Assembly (NCBI RefSeq): GCF_035222275.1 | Contig: NC_085881.1 | Coordinates: 1,054,001-1,118,000 of the forward strand | From: Podospora bellae-mahoneyi | Lineage: Eukaryota; Ascomycota; Sordariomycetes; Sordariales; Podosporaceae | Direction of reading: 5' to 3' | Length of the DNA stretch: 64,000 nt | Shown here: positions 45,924 through 56,656 of the stretch, one piece after another | Numbering within the stretch: the stretch's first letter is position 1 | Layout: each line of letters opens with the position of its first letter | Translations under genes and position numbers: made by a program | Notes under the pieces: generated by a model | Told to the model about the DNA's origin: nothing | Seen by the model: only the letters and a program-made list of their open reading frames with translations | The model's database searches: none

Positions 45924-47950
45924 GTTGATCGTCGTTGCACGGCAGGACACAAGACACGCCCACCGGGAAAGAGAAGTCTTACTGGAACGAGAAGACGGGA
46001 ACCACAAAAAAGCTTGACAGCTAGCTGAGTGTAACTGCCTGTCCGTGTATCCCAACCTACCTTTGGAGAGGGATCAGGATTGACTGACCGCTCGAGTCCA
46101 CATGTGTGTCCCGGACCAGTTCCTCACATGGAGGGGCTCGAAAATCAAACATTGGATGCCCGAGGATAACATGCTCCCCGCCTCGCTGCGGCACAGCAGC
46201 TATTGGCATTTGCCCCCTCTCCATCATCAACTAAGGCAGTCCCATCGCTTGCATGACCCAAGATAGCAAGAGCATGACATGACTGCAGATAACAAAAACC
46301 TGCCTGCCATTTTCTTTTCCATCCACACTTCGCTAAGCTCGCCCAAATCCTTAGGGCCACATATAAGTAAGACCGAGAACGAGCAGCGGAGTCCGTGGAA
46401 TCCTTCGAAAGCTTCTTTCAACTTGGCTTAGTGCAGAAATTCCGTACGCAAGCGCTTACACTGGGAACCGGATCCAACCCTGGAGACGCGGGGGAACATC
46501 CGTTTTGGCTAAGCCAGCAACCTCGAAAGTTCCGGATATATCCTGCGTATCATAGAGCCTCTTCCTCCCACGATTGGTGACACCACACTGGGGACTTGAT
46601 TCCTCATGGCCCATAAACAAGGTCGGTGGGGGCGACGATTCCCTTTATTCCCATTAAGCCGAGCGTCAACAAGCTGATAAGCCAGTATCCCTACGTGTTT
46701 TCGGACTGTGTTCCTGTAATGCCACGTTCTCATTGAAGGCCTTGTCCCGCATAGATTGCTGTGCCGCGGGCTGTGCCTGCGTTATTTGATTTTTATATCA
46801 AATTCCCAGTGCGACCTTGACGTTGAAGGATGTACACAAGAAGCCCACACACGGATATACAAAGGTATGTAGGTCCTCGCTCTTTCCCCACTTACCGTAA
46901 GATCTTCTTTATTAGTGTGTTTTGCTCTAAACATCGTCCCTCGGGGAGTGTTCCCTGATGAAGAAAGAGCTCGTACGTACAGTAACACTACACAACCAAA
47001 TGAGGGGCTGCGACGTAGGATCTAGACACTTATGCACAGTGCCAATAGTCCTGGCCAGAAAGGTTTGGGGTTGCGGCCGCTTTATGCAGCCATGTCCGCG
47101 GCTTGAAGGCACACAGAAGCTGGCAGTGTTTCTGGTGCTCCGTCGATGTCGAACTTTGGCTCGATCTGCGTCAATTGACCGAGCTCATGGGAATAAGCAT
47201 AAACCCACGAGGTGTGACACCCGGTTGATGGGTATCACAGCATTCACCTGAGAGTTTGTGTTAGTGATCGTGGTAGGCTGTGTAGCTAGGTCAGGTCGCT
47301 GAGCATGCAAAAGAGTGGCAGGCCATGCCTGGTGGGGGGTAAGTAGGTGATATGCAAGAGATTCAAGTATAAACTCGGTGTTGGCGTCAAAGCTTGTGGT
47401 GGTTGGGTGTTAGCTACGTGCTGACTGCACCAGAACACCGCATCGAGAGCTCGCCATATGCAACGTCCCAACATCCGGCAATGTAGCAATATATCCAAAT
47501 CCGTATTACAGGATGGATGGTTGAAGCGGGGTGCGGCGTGGCACATGCAAACGTGCAATGTCACCACTCCCACGAGGTCGAGAGGGCAGTCCGAAACGAG
47601 GGGTGTGTGTTGCAGCAGACTGAGCCGCACATGCACCGATAGGTGTGTGGATTCTCCACCTCGCCGTCGCCTTGCTTCGCACCAGTAAATAGAAGCACAT
47701 GGTTCGGGTCATCCAGCTGCTGTGACTGATAGGCGGAAACAGGTCGGCGGATGCGCCCGTGGTTCTCGTGGGCCTTATTCCGGGCTGCAAAGAGTGTTGT
47801 TGGATGACAAGATTGCTATGCTCCGGCGGGAGGATCTGGTGCGAGCCATGGTGCCACCTGCCTCTTTTTAAACATAAATTTCGGCCCCTTCGGAAGTGTC
47901 TTGTTCCTTTCCAACACTGACATCTTCTTGCCGGGCAAATCGTCAGCACC
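45924..47950. other. Divergent intergenic region between two P450 genes
   Basis: 2.0 kb between divergent P450 starts. I looked for a backbone enzyme, transporter or second regulator and found no frame with a domain. It contains CCTCGG at 46939. Confidence 0.55.
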
Positions 47951-49620
47951 ATGGATATCGTCAACAGGTCCTTCGCCAGTGTACTCCCAGAGGGTAGATC
48001 ACTGCCCGTCGGGGGCATTGACTCCTCCACCTTCCAATTCTCATCTTCCATTGCAACTGCCATCCTCTGTGGCCTCATACTCTGGTACTGGTGGGCAATC
48101 ACCAAGGCAAAGGCCTCCCGGGACTTCATCGACGGCAATTACAACTTCGATGCCCCCATCATCGGTCCCAAAAATGCTGTCCTGGGCCGTCTAGCCTTCT
48201 TCCGCAATGGCCCAAAGTACATCGCCGAGGGCTATGCCAAGTACAAAGACACCTTCTTCAAGGTATCGGGCAATGATCTGCTGATCGTCCCCAACAAGTA
48301 CCTCCAGGAGCTGGCCTCCATGCCCCCTGAGAAGCTCTCTCTCAACACCGCCATCGTGGACGCCTTCCAGCGCCTCCACTCTATCACCAATGTCATCACC
48401 GACCACAGTCTCCAGACTCGCATGCTCAATGCTCGTCTCACCCCCAGACTGGGTCTCCAAGTGCCAGCAGTCCAGGAGCAGTTCAAGAAGTACCTTCCCG
48501 TCGAACTCCCTGCGAATTCCACCACAGAATGGACCAGCATCAACGCCCTTCACTTGGCCAGGAGAATGGTCCACCGCGGAGTAGCCACCCAGTTCGTCGA
48601 CGAGCTCAAGGAGAACGAAGAGTATATCCAGACCGCCATCAACTACTCGGAACACGGTTTCAAGCACAATTTTGCCCTCCGTCTCTTCCCCGACTTTTTC
48701 AAGCCGATTGCCGCCCAGTTCTCTCCAACTTCATGGGGTGTTGACGCTGCACTCCGCAAGGCCAGAAAGATGCTCATCCCCCTCATCCAGAAGCGTCGCG
48801 TCCTCGAAAAGGATCCTGACTATAAGAAGCCAGAGGACTTCTTGCAGTACCTCATGGACGGCGGCATTGCCGAAGGCGATAGCGACGAGATCACCGTCCA
48901 GAGATTGATGGTGACGTATCTCGGTTCCGGCCCGTCCACCATTATTGCCGTGGCCCAGCTCCTGTTCGATCTCTGCGTGCACAGCCAGTACGTCGAGGTG
49001 CTGAGGGAGGAGATTATCCAAGTCTTGACTGAACACAACGGGTTTACTCACACCGCCCTGGCCGAGATGAAGAAGCTGGACAGCTTTATGCGTGAGTCGC
49101 AGAGGCTCAGTCCGCCTACTCTTTGTAAGGCTCTTTTTCCCTATTCAATCCATGATCAACTGAGACTGACACCGCCTCAGTGGGCTTCAACGCCATAGTC
49201 CGCTCCGACATTGTCCTCCACGACGGTGTCGTTCTCCCCAACGGCTGCCACATCCAAATGGCCACCTACGCCATCGGCATGGACCCGGAGAAGAACGGGC
49301 CCGACCCCGAGAAGTTTGATGGTTTGCGCCAGTACAACAAGCGGAAGCTCCCAGGCCAGGAGAAGATCCACCGGTTTACTACTACTGCTGACAACAACCT
49401 CCATTTCGGGCACGGCAAGATTGTGTGCCCGGGAAGGTTTTTTGCTGATCACTCGATGAAGATGATTGCGGCGAACATTCTGTTGAGATATGACTTGCAG
49501 TTCCCTGGGGGGAAGAAGGAGAGGCCGGGGAATACGAGTATGTATGATGTGTTGATTCCGGACTTGGGGACGTGTGTTGAGTTTAGGTTGAGGGAGGATG
49601 CGGGGAGGTGGAATTGGTAG
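47951..49620 (+). CDS. Cytochrome P450, fungal ent-kaurene-oxidase-like
   Basis: Exons 47951-49124 and 49181-49620 join as SPPTLLGFNAIVRSD and give 537 aa. A membrane anchor lies at about 35-55 (TAILCGLILWYWWAI). Typical blocks for the fungal terpenoid P450 group (CYP68/CYP503-like): KYIAEGYAKYKDTFFKV, LQELASMPPEKLSL, ExxR as MRESQRLSP, the heme loop FGHGKIVCPGRFFA with its Cys ligand, and the end pattern ILLRYDLQFPGGKKERPGN. The I-helix (VTYLGSGPSTIIAVAQLLFD) has no acidic residue before the Ser/Thr. Relatives oxidise diterpenes, indole-diterpenes and other secondary metabolites. Product unknown. It is the third P450 within 10 kb. Confidence 0.88.
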
Positions 49621-51319
49621 AGTCCTGTCTGAGATTGTAGCGTGACATGGATGGTTGAAGTGTCGGGTTGAGGTTGTTGATCGGCAGGGAAAGAGACCAT
49701 TGGGAGGAAGGGTAATTGTAGACAAATAGGGGAAAAAAAGATGAATTTCCAGATGACTGGAGTAGTTAAGCCACGGTTAGTATTTTTGGTGATACTAAGA
49801 ATGGGATTCGAGATGAAAGTAAAAGGTACAATGGTTGGTTTGTGTGGCTGCTCGACAACCCTAACCCACGTTTGACATCATGTCTTGGGCCAATCCTAAC
49901 CCTCATATTCTGTGATTTCATCTGAAATCTTCACCTCTCACCGACATTTCTCACTCTCAACCTCGTGATTCTTCTCGTGATATGGAGAGAGCCACATCTT
50001 ACGTACACACTGCACTATCCACATAATGCGCCACACTCTCGTCGTGTTCTTCTCGCGCGACCAAGCCACTGCGCCACACCCAATCTTTTAGCTGATCAAG
50101 TGATGTCATGGGCACATGCAACCACTTGTGGCTGCCTCCCGCGCCAGCGCATACGTCACTGGAGTTGTCGGCGCGTCCGTGCCCAAAGCTTGGGACGGGA
50201 GGCTTTGAAGAATTGCGAGTGAACGCGCAATCATTATTTATTGGCCCAGGAAGCTGTGATATCAAGGAAGGGAATTCGCCTGGGGCAAAAGCCTTGGACT
50301 ACGTTTTTCGATTTTGGGATGGTTGGTTTTGCTGTTTAACGTTGAACTAACTGGCGGGGTAGCTAGCTTTGTGAGACGGGGCGGTTTGGTGGCTGGAACT
50401 ACACGATGATGATGGTGATTTGTTGGGGGATGTTAGAGGGGGAAATTATCTGGGGGGAGGGATGTGGAACGGGGGACGAAAATAGATGTTGTCAAGAGTA
50501 CTTTTGATGGGGGGAGGATGGTGAAAGGTGAGGTGGTTGGCTGTTGTCAGCCCTAGAGAGCTGGAGCTGTAGCTGGATTTGCGGCACAAGGCTTCTGGAC
50601 TTTTAGACCCTTGTCACGTCATAAACCTGCCATCTTTTATTAGCAGAAAAGTCGACGGCGTCAAGACGGGTTTTTTGGTGCCGGGTGGGTTGGGCGGTGC
50701 CGGTTCAACCGTCTTGGGGGGCTTCCCGAAGGCGATGGTGGAATCCAAGGTTTGGGTAGTGTATTTTCTGCTGGAAGAACGGTGATGGTTTGTGTATGAC
50801 GCATATAGTGAAACTTGGATAGAAAAATTCCAGTTGAGGTTGCCGGGGCGCAAGCACACCAGGCTGTGTACACACCACAGCATCTTATGACCTGCCTTTG
50901 AAAAAAGTGACCTCTCACCGCAACGGGCACACGGGTTACGGCACAGGAAAGCTTCAAGGCAAAGAGACCCGCTCGTGGGTCAAAAGTGGACTTAGGCCTT
51001 GGCAGGCGGTAAAGCCAGCCATGGCATGAGATCGATCAACGGTGCGCTGCCCTGGTGTGCTGCCGGAAGGTAGAGTTGGACCAGGTCCCCAGTTTCCTTG
51101 CTGGAGTGGCTGCCCGGCCTGGTGCTGTCGCCTGACGTATGAAAGGTATTTAACTAACCTGACCTGACCTGGATTTTGCTTTTCGGGTCCTCTCTCTTTG
51201 TTTCTTCATACCCCAACACGTACCAACAATCACAGAACGAACCGTTTTCGATCAACAAATATCGATACCATCTACACCTACCAGTTTTACACACAACTCA
51301 AACAAACAACACCATCAAC
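49621..51319. other. Intergenic between P450 and Pmp3
   Basis: 1.7 kb with no supported gene. A TGACGT element at 51133 lies in the Pmp3 promoter. Confidence 0.6.
51133..51138. promoter_or_regulatory. CRE-like element upstream of PMP3
   Basis: TGACGT within CTGACGTAT, 182 bp upstream of the Pmp3 ATG. It matches the core bound by Atf1/CREB-type bZIP stress factors. A 6-bp match is weak evidence. Confidence 0.25.
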
Positions 51320-51548
51320 ATGCCTTTCACCGGTTCTGACATCTGCAAGATCATCTTCGCCGTCTTGCTCCCTCCTCTTGGAGTTTTCCTCGAGCGCGGC
51401 TGCGGTGCTGACCTCTTGATCAACCTCCTCTTGACGATCCTTGGTGTATGTGCCCTTTCTTCACCTTCGATCTTTTTCTATCCCACTAACATAAATCCAG
51501 TACATCCCCGGCATCGTCCACGCCCTCTACATCATTTGCAAATACTAG
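51320..51548 (+). CDS. PMP3: Pmp3 plasma-membrane proteolipid (UPF0057)
   Basis: Exons 51320-51445 and 51501-51548 give 57 aa, exactly the size of this family. MPFTGSDICKIIFAVLLPPL, GVFLERGCGADLLINLLLTI and, after the intron, YIPGIVHALYIICKY show the two hydrophobic helices and the conserved PPLGVFLERGC loop. Pmp3 sits in the plasma membrane; loss makes yeast hyperpolarised and salt-sensitive. The gene is too short and split to stand out as a long frame, but the match is clear. Confidence 0.96.
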
Positions 51549-52771
51549 TCTCGTCCCCTCACACAAAAACCGCCCAATTGAATTCTCACCGATAGCGACG
51601 CAAAACTCACCGTCGGGGAAGAAAAATGAGGTTGGGCGGTGGAGGAGGAGGGGGCCGACGGGAAGATGGGCGGAAGAAAACCAATGACATAATTGCGCTT
51701 TCTCCAAGCCTGGGCCGCTGACGCTGACTGCCCTTGCGCTACCTTACCAACCACCACACGACCCCGCTATCTTTTGTTCGGTGGGCTGAGCTACCCCTAG
51801 CTTCAGCGCCAAGAAACCTCGGCAATCGATGGCATGACACTTTCTAAGATCGGGACTACCGGTGGTGGTATCAACGGCAGTGGGAACGGTGCGGAATCCG
51901 GGGACCGTTAATTTTTGTTCTTTGGAACAAGGAGTGGATAATGACTTTACGGCTCTTGTTTTTTTGTTGTTTTCAGTTTTCTGAGCGAGGGTTTACTCGA
52001 GTAATTGCTAGCTTGGGAAGGAAGAAAGGCGAGGAGGAAAGGAAGTAGTGGTTGTAATAACTTACGATACCCGTTGTTTTGAGAATTGAAGATATTATCG
52101 TCTCATGATTTCGTGAATGTTGAATAGACTTGTTCGCAGTGACTCTCACATGTTTCTTAGACGGGCGGTCCATGACGTTCCAGATTGATATCGGTCTCGT
52201 ATGTTTACAGAGAGCTCTGACAACATTACAGCCCAGCCAAAATTTTTGGTGGAATTTTCGACTATGTATATAGCAAGTGTTAATATCTTGCCGAACTGGT
52301 CCATTCAAAACATGGTTTCCCGTCGTCATAAGTCCTCGCTACCTCTTTCTCCCCTATACTCTTACTCACAACCTCACATACTCCCTGTTATATAGCGACA
52401 GTGTCTTCCATAACCCACCTTTCCTATGTCGATAATTTGTCTTGTTTTTCTACAGGGGCGATAAACCTCAGCATCAAACTGAACAAGGGGTCAGACGGAG
52501 TATATAACATTGCTGCCTCTGATAATCAGATCTGGAAAGGCTGATATGGTCGCTGGTATCTCATAACTCGCAGGCCCAGAGTCGCAAAGAGAGGTGAATG
52601 TGAATAAGTCCTATAACTAGCATCAACCGGTTGCAACCGACATTGGCAATTCGCTATGCCTGCTGTTATACATTTATATTCCAACACCATCCCGATCTAC
52701 CTATCCTGCCGCAAGGACTCGTAGTACGCCTGTAGAATATATGAATTCCATAGTCGCAGATCACAACGCTC
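51549..52771. other. Intergenic, Pmp3 and GTPase 3' flanks
   Basis: 1.2 kb between convergent genes, AT-rich toward 52000-52700. The end of the GTPase gene may reach into 52701-52729 (see that entry). CCTCGG at 51817. Confidence 0.5.
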
Positions 52772-54416
52772 TCAGCCCCATCTAACAGTTCCATGGGATC
52801 GTCGCCGTAGCGTCAAGATACCACCCACTCGTCTCAATATCCTCCCTGTATGATACTCCGCTCTGTATGCCATGCACCCGATCTACTTACCAACCTTGAA
52901 AGACAAAATCTAAGAAACCGTTAGCAACCCACTGCACCTCCCCCGAATCAAAAAGCACCACAACAAAGCAACTCACATCGTTCTTCCCAACCGCCACCAA
53001 CTGATCCTCCGCAACCCTCAACCCCCCAGCCCCCTCAATATACGCAATCGGCGCATCCCCCATCACCTTCCTCGCCACATCCCCCACCGTCGACCCCTTC
53101 TTCACCAGCACACAATCCCTAAACACCCCCTTATTACTCCCCATCCCCTCCCCCACACCCCCCGACCCAAAGGTAGCAATATTCCTCACCGGAAAAACCG
53201 GCACAAGCCCCAGAATCTCGGCCGCCTTCGTCAGGACATGCACCACGCCCGTAGACCCAAACCGGTAGAGAACCATATCCTTGAGGTTCTCTATCCTGTT
53301 CCTGTTCTTCTCGTCCAGCTCTTTAAGCCCACCACCGTCCGGATCCCCATCTGCTATCAAGTCCTCTCTCGTGTCGACAAACTCTGATCCTTCCGTGTAG
53401 CGGATATAGCCTTGCTTGGCCATCTTCCTGAGAAAAATCTCCGAAATGGCCGAGCAGAGCACGATCGAGTTGGGGTCTTGCTGCTTGGCGATTTTGGCAA
53501 TGTTCTTGTCCGCATCGGGGTGGTCGATTTTGTTGAGGGCGATGACGGTGGGGAATTTCTCGTCTGTAAAAGCGTTTACCACGCGGTCGATGGTTTCATC
53601 TATTGCCATATTAGAAAAGGAGGAAAAAAAAAGGAAAAAAAAAGGAAAAAAAAACAAGGGGGGGACAAACCACTCCACTCCTCCAATGGCTCCTTCAGTC
53701 CCAACTTATCCAACGTTCTTGCCACCACAGCGCTCGTACTCCCGTACCCGGAGAACTGGTTCTGTAGGGTTTCTACTGCGGTTGCCTTGACGGCGATGTG
53801 TCTTCTTTTGATGCTTCCCCATTTCGTCATGAGATTCCCCCTGATCCAGGCTACAATCTCGCTTCGTAACCAGGCGATGTCGACGGAGGGGTCGTAGCCC
53901 CGGGTTGCTTTGCCTTCTGCATCGGTGGTGCCCGAGGCGTCGACGACGTGGATGAGGGCATCGGCGTGGCGGAGGTCGTCGAGGAATTTGTTACCGAGGC
54001 CTTTGCCTTCGTGCGCGCCGGGGACGAGACCGGCTACGTCGAGGAGCTCGATGGGGACGGAGCGGCGGCCGTTGTCGCAGGAGCCGTAGTTTGGCTTGCA
54101 TTTGTCGGTTAGGTTGTAGCGGGTGCAGGCACAGTCAATTTGGAGGTAGCCTATTGCGCGTTGGGGGTCTATGGTTGTGAAGCTAGTGGGCGAGTTGGGG
54201 GTTAGTTATGGGAGAGAGATTGGGAGGGAGAGAGAGAGAGGTCGTACGGGAAGTTTCCTACGGCGGTATCAGCCTCTGGAGCTTGGGAAAGCAAGGGTTT
54301 GTTTTGTTCTGTCTCTACCCACCAACTTTGGAGGAGGCATCTGTGAGGGAGTTGAGGGTGCTTGATTTGCCGGCGCTGGGCTTGCCCACGAGGCCGATGA
54401 GGGGGTCTCGAGGCAT
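52772..54416 (-). CDS. Obg-family GTPase, YGR210C type
   Basis: Exons 54416-54323, 54257-54248 (10 nt), 54182-53671, 53599-52977, 52909-52891 (19 nt) and a last exon that I cannot fix. GTPase motifs: G1 [12 protein letters not shown], switch [17 protein letters not shown] (built over the 10-nt exon), G3 [17 protein letters not shown]4 ALNKIDHPD, and a C-terminal TGS-like end with [30 protein letters not shown]. The cluster [19 protein letters not shown] between G2 and G3 is typical of the YGR210C group, which is linked to ribosomes. The first four exons sum to 413 codons in frame. For the last exon, 52845-52772 (45-bp intron, ...VGRILRR) or 52729-52701 (161-bp intron, ...VGVLRVLAAG) both keep frame. 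An alternative acceptor makes exon 2 28 nt long (adds EADTAV). Family sure, 3' end unsure. Confidence 0.87.
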
Positions 54417-55068
54417 GGTGGACGTTTGTCAAATCTGGTTAGAGGGAGGTTTCGTATTTAGGTATATATCAGGAGATGGGGCCGGTATTGAGAGGTGAGC
54501 GGGCGCGAGGTAGTTTGCGCCGCGAATGTCGTTGCGCGCGATTGAGTGTCCTTGGTTGAAAATATCTGCCCCGCAGTGGTTGATAACGATAACGGGCCGT
54601 GGAGGGGCACAATCGTGGTGTCTCGGGATTGAAATTCAATGTCACCTTCACACATGGCATGTCTGAGATTTGTTCAGCCTATGAGAAGCATCAATTGAAT
54701 AGTTGATGTTTTTGAGTCCAGTGGGTAACCTTCACAGAACAGACTGCTGACTATCGCCAGCCCCATACGTCCTCGAGAAGGTTGATCTGTAAGTCCCACC
54801 AGCAAACGGACAATCGAAGAGCATACACCGTCATGACAATTTAAGAGTTTCGAATGTTTACTGAATTCTATTCCGTTTGAGCGGGTAAAAATTTGGCGGA
54901 AGGAAGCGATCACCAATACCGGCATCGACCGAGGAAAGGCACATTCGAGCGAGAGTAACTGCATTTGTTTCAAGTCCAGTGGAGTCGGTCATTCTTAGAC
55001 CAACCGGCAAGCAAGGCTGTTGGTCAGCACAATCACAAGCTTGAGAACAAAACAAACAAAAACCCGCC
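54417..55068. other. Divergent promoter between GTPase and SET protein
   Basis: 652 bp, ATG to ATG. No gene or distinct site recognised. Confidence 0.6.
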
Positions 55069-56656
55069 ATGGCCCTCCCGATACAAGATCTTCCTGCCTG
55101 GGCCCGCCTCAACGATGTCTCCTTCGACAATGTCGAGGTAACCACCACCGTGGACAAGGGATACGGCGTGGTCAGCCAAAAGGACCTCGCTGCCCCTGAA
55201 GGCACCGTCGAGACCCCACAGCTGCTCGCCGTCCCTCACGACCTCATCCTCAACTCTCTGGCTGTCGAGGAACACGCAAAAGAAGACAAAGAGTTCAAAC
55301 AGCTCCTAGAAGCCGTCGGACACCATGTAACCGTGATCCCCAAAACTTGACCTTCTGACACAGACGGCTGACGATAACGTAGCCACCCCGCGTCAACGTT
55401 CTGCTCTTCCTGCTTGTTCAGTTAGCGCGGAACTCCAGTCACGCCCATGTGGGTGTTTCCAATCCATGGACTCAGTACTTGCAGTTCCTGCCCAAGACAG
55501 TCTTGCTGCCTACCGTCTGGACCGAGGACGAAAGGCCACTGTTGAAAGGCACCTCACTGGAGGTGGCTGTGGGAGCAAAACTCAGAGCCCTCGACAATGA
55601 GTTTGAAATGATCCGAGAAGCCTCATCTGATATCCCTTGCTGGAACGACCTTCTTTGGCACAGTGGCGCCGTCTCGCTCAAAGACTGGGTGCATCTCGAC
55701 GCCCTCTATCGATCAAGATGCCTGGAGCTTCCCAAATCCGGAGAGTCAATGGTCCCCTGCATCGACATGATCAACCATTCGTCCGACCCAAGTGCCTACT
55801 ACGACCAAAACTCCAACTACGAGGCAGTACTGTTACTTCGCCCGGGAGTGAGCATGTCCAAGGGTCAGGAAGTAACCATCAGTTACGGCGACACCAAGTC
55901 TGCAGCTGAGATGCTCTTTAGCTACGGCTTCATCGACCCCGAATCGACGTCCGAGAGCCTGGTACTCCCTCTGGCACCCTTTCCCGACGACCCATTGGCC
56001 AAGGCGAAGCTTGTAGCGTTTGGGAAAGCGCCCAAAGTCCACGTGGCTCGGGAGAGCGGCAGCATCCGGTGGGACAGCAATTTTGCATATCTCAAGTGTG
56101 TCAACGAGGAGGACGGCCTGGACTTTCGCATCCTGCAGGACAACGAGGGAAACCAGCAGCTGCGCGTTTTCTGGCAAGATGAAGACGTTACAGATCAGAT
56201 TTCCGAGTTCCAAAAACTAGTAGCCCAAACTCACCCCCTCCCCGAAGTCCTCAGACTTCGAGTTGCCGTCTCAGTTCAGGAGAACCTTGAGATCCATCTT
56301 GAGCAGCTCAAGTCGGAGCTTCCCCGCCACGACTCTTCGACAGTCAGAGAAGAATGTCTCAAGCATGGTCTGCTGCTCCGACAGATCGAAACGAGTCTAT
56401 TGGAAGATGCCATCCAAGCGTTGGAACAAGAGGTGCGTCTCATTGCTTCCCTACCTGCAACATGGTGGTGATGGTGGTCTGGGAGAGCCAAGCTCACCGG
56501 CTATGGTAACCAATCGGGGCAGCTGCTAACACGGTCATGCAGAAAAACTCGCTACTGGAAGCCGAAAACGTGGTGGCTTATCTCGGATCGATGGAGACTT
56601 CCAATTCGGACCTAGTCGACGAAGAGGCGTCCAATGAGGCCGACGACTTCAGCTAA
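55069..56656 (+). CDS. SET-domain lysine methyltransferase, Rkm4/SETD6-like
   Basis: Exons 55069-55326, 55383-56432 and 56543-56656 give 473 aa, near yeast Rkm4 (494). The SET domain is split by an insert, as in the Rubisco LSMT/SETD3/SETD6/Rkm class: the start TTTVDKGYGVVSQKDLAAPE, the insert from LLFLLVQLARN to WTQYLQFLPKTVLLP, then the NHS motif MVPCIDMINHSSDPSAYY and the catalytic-Tyr block VTISYGDTKSAAEMLFSYGF. A helical C-terminal substrate-binding domain follows and the end is acidic. In yeast Rkm4 methylates ribosomal protein Rpl42; other members act on other proteins, so the target is open. The first donor (GTAACC) is weak, but frame and protein continuity across it are good. Confidence 0.88.

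Noticed and set aside
45924-47950. Possible hidden biosynthetic gene between the two P450s
   Set aside because: Frames on both strands are short, lack domains and cannot be joined by good splice sites.
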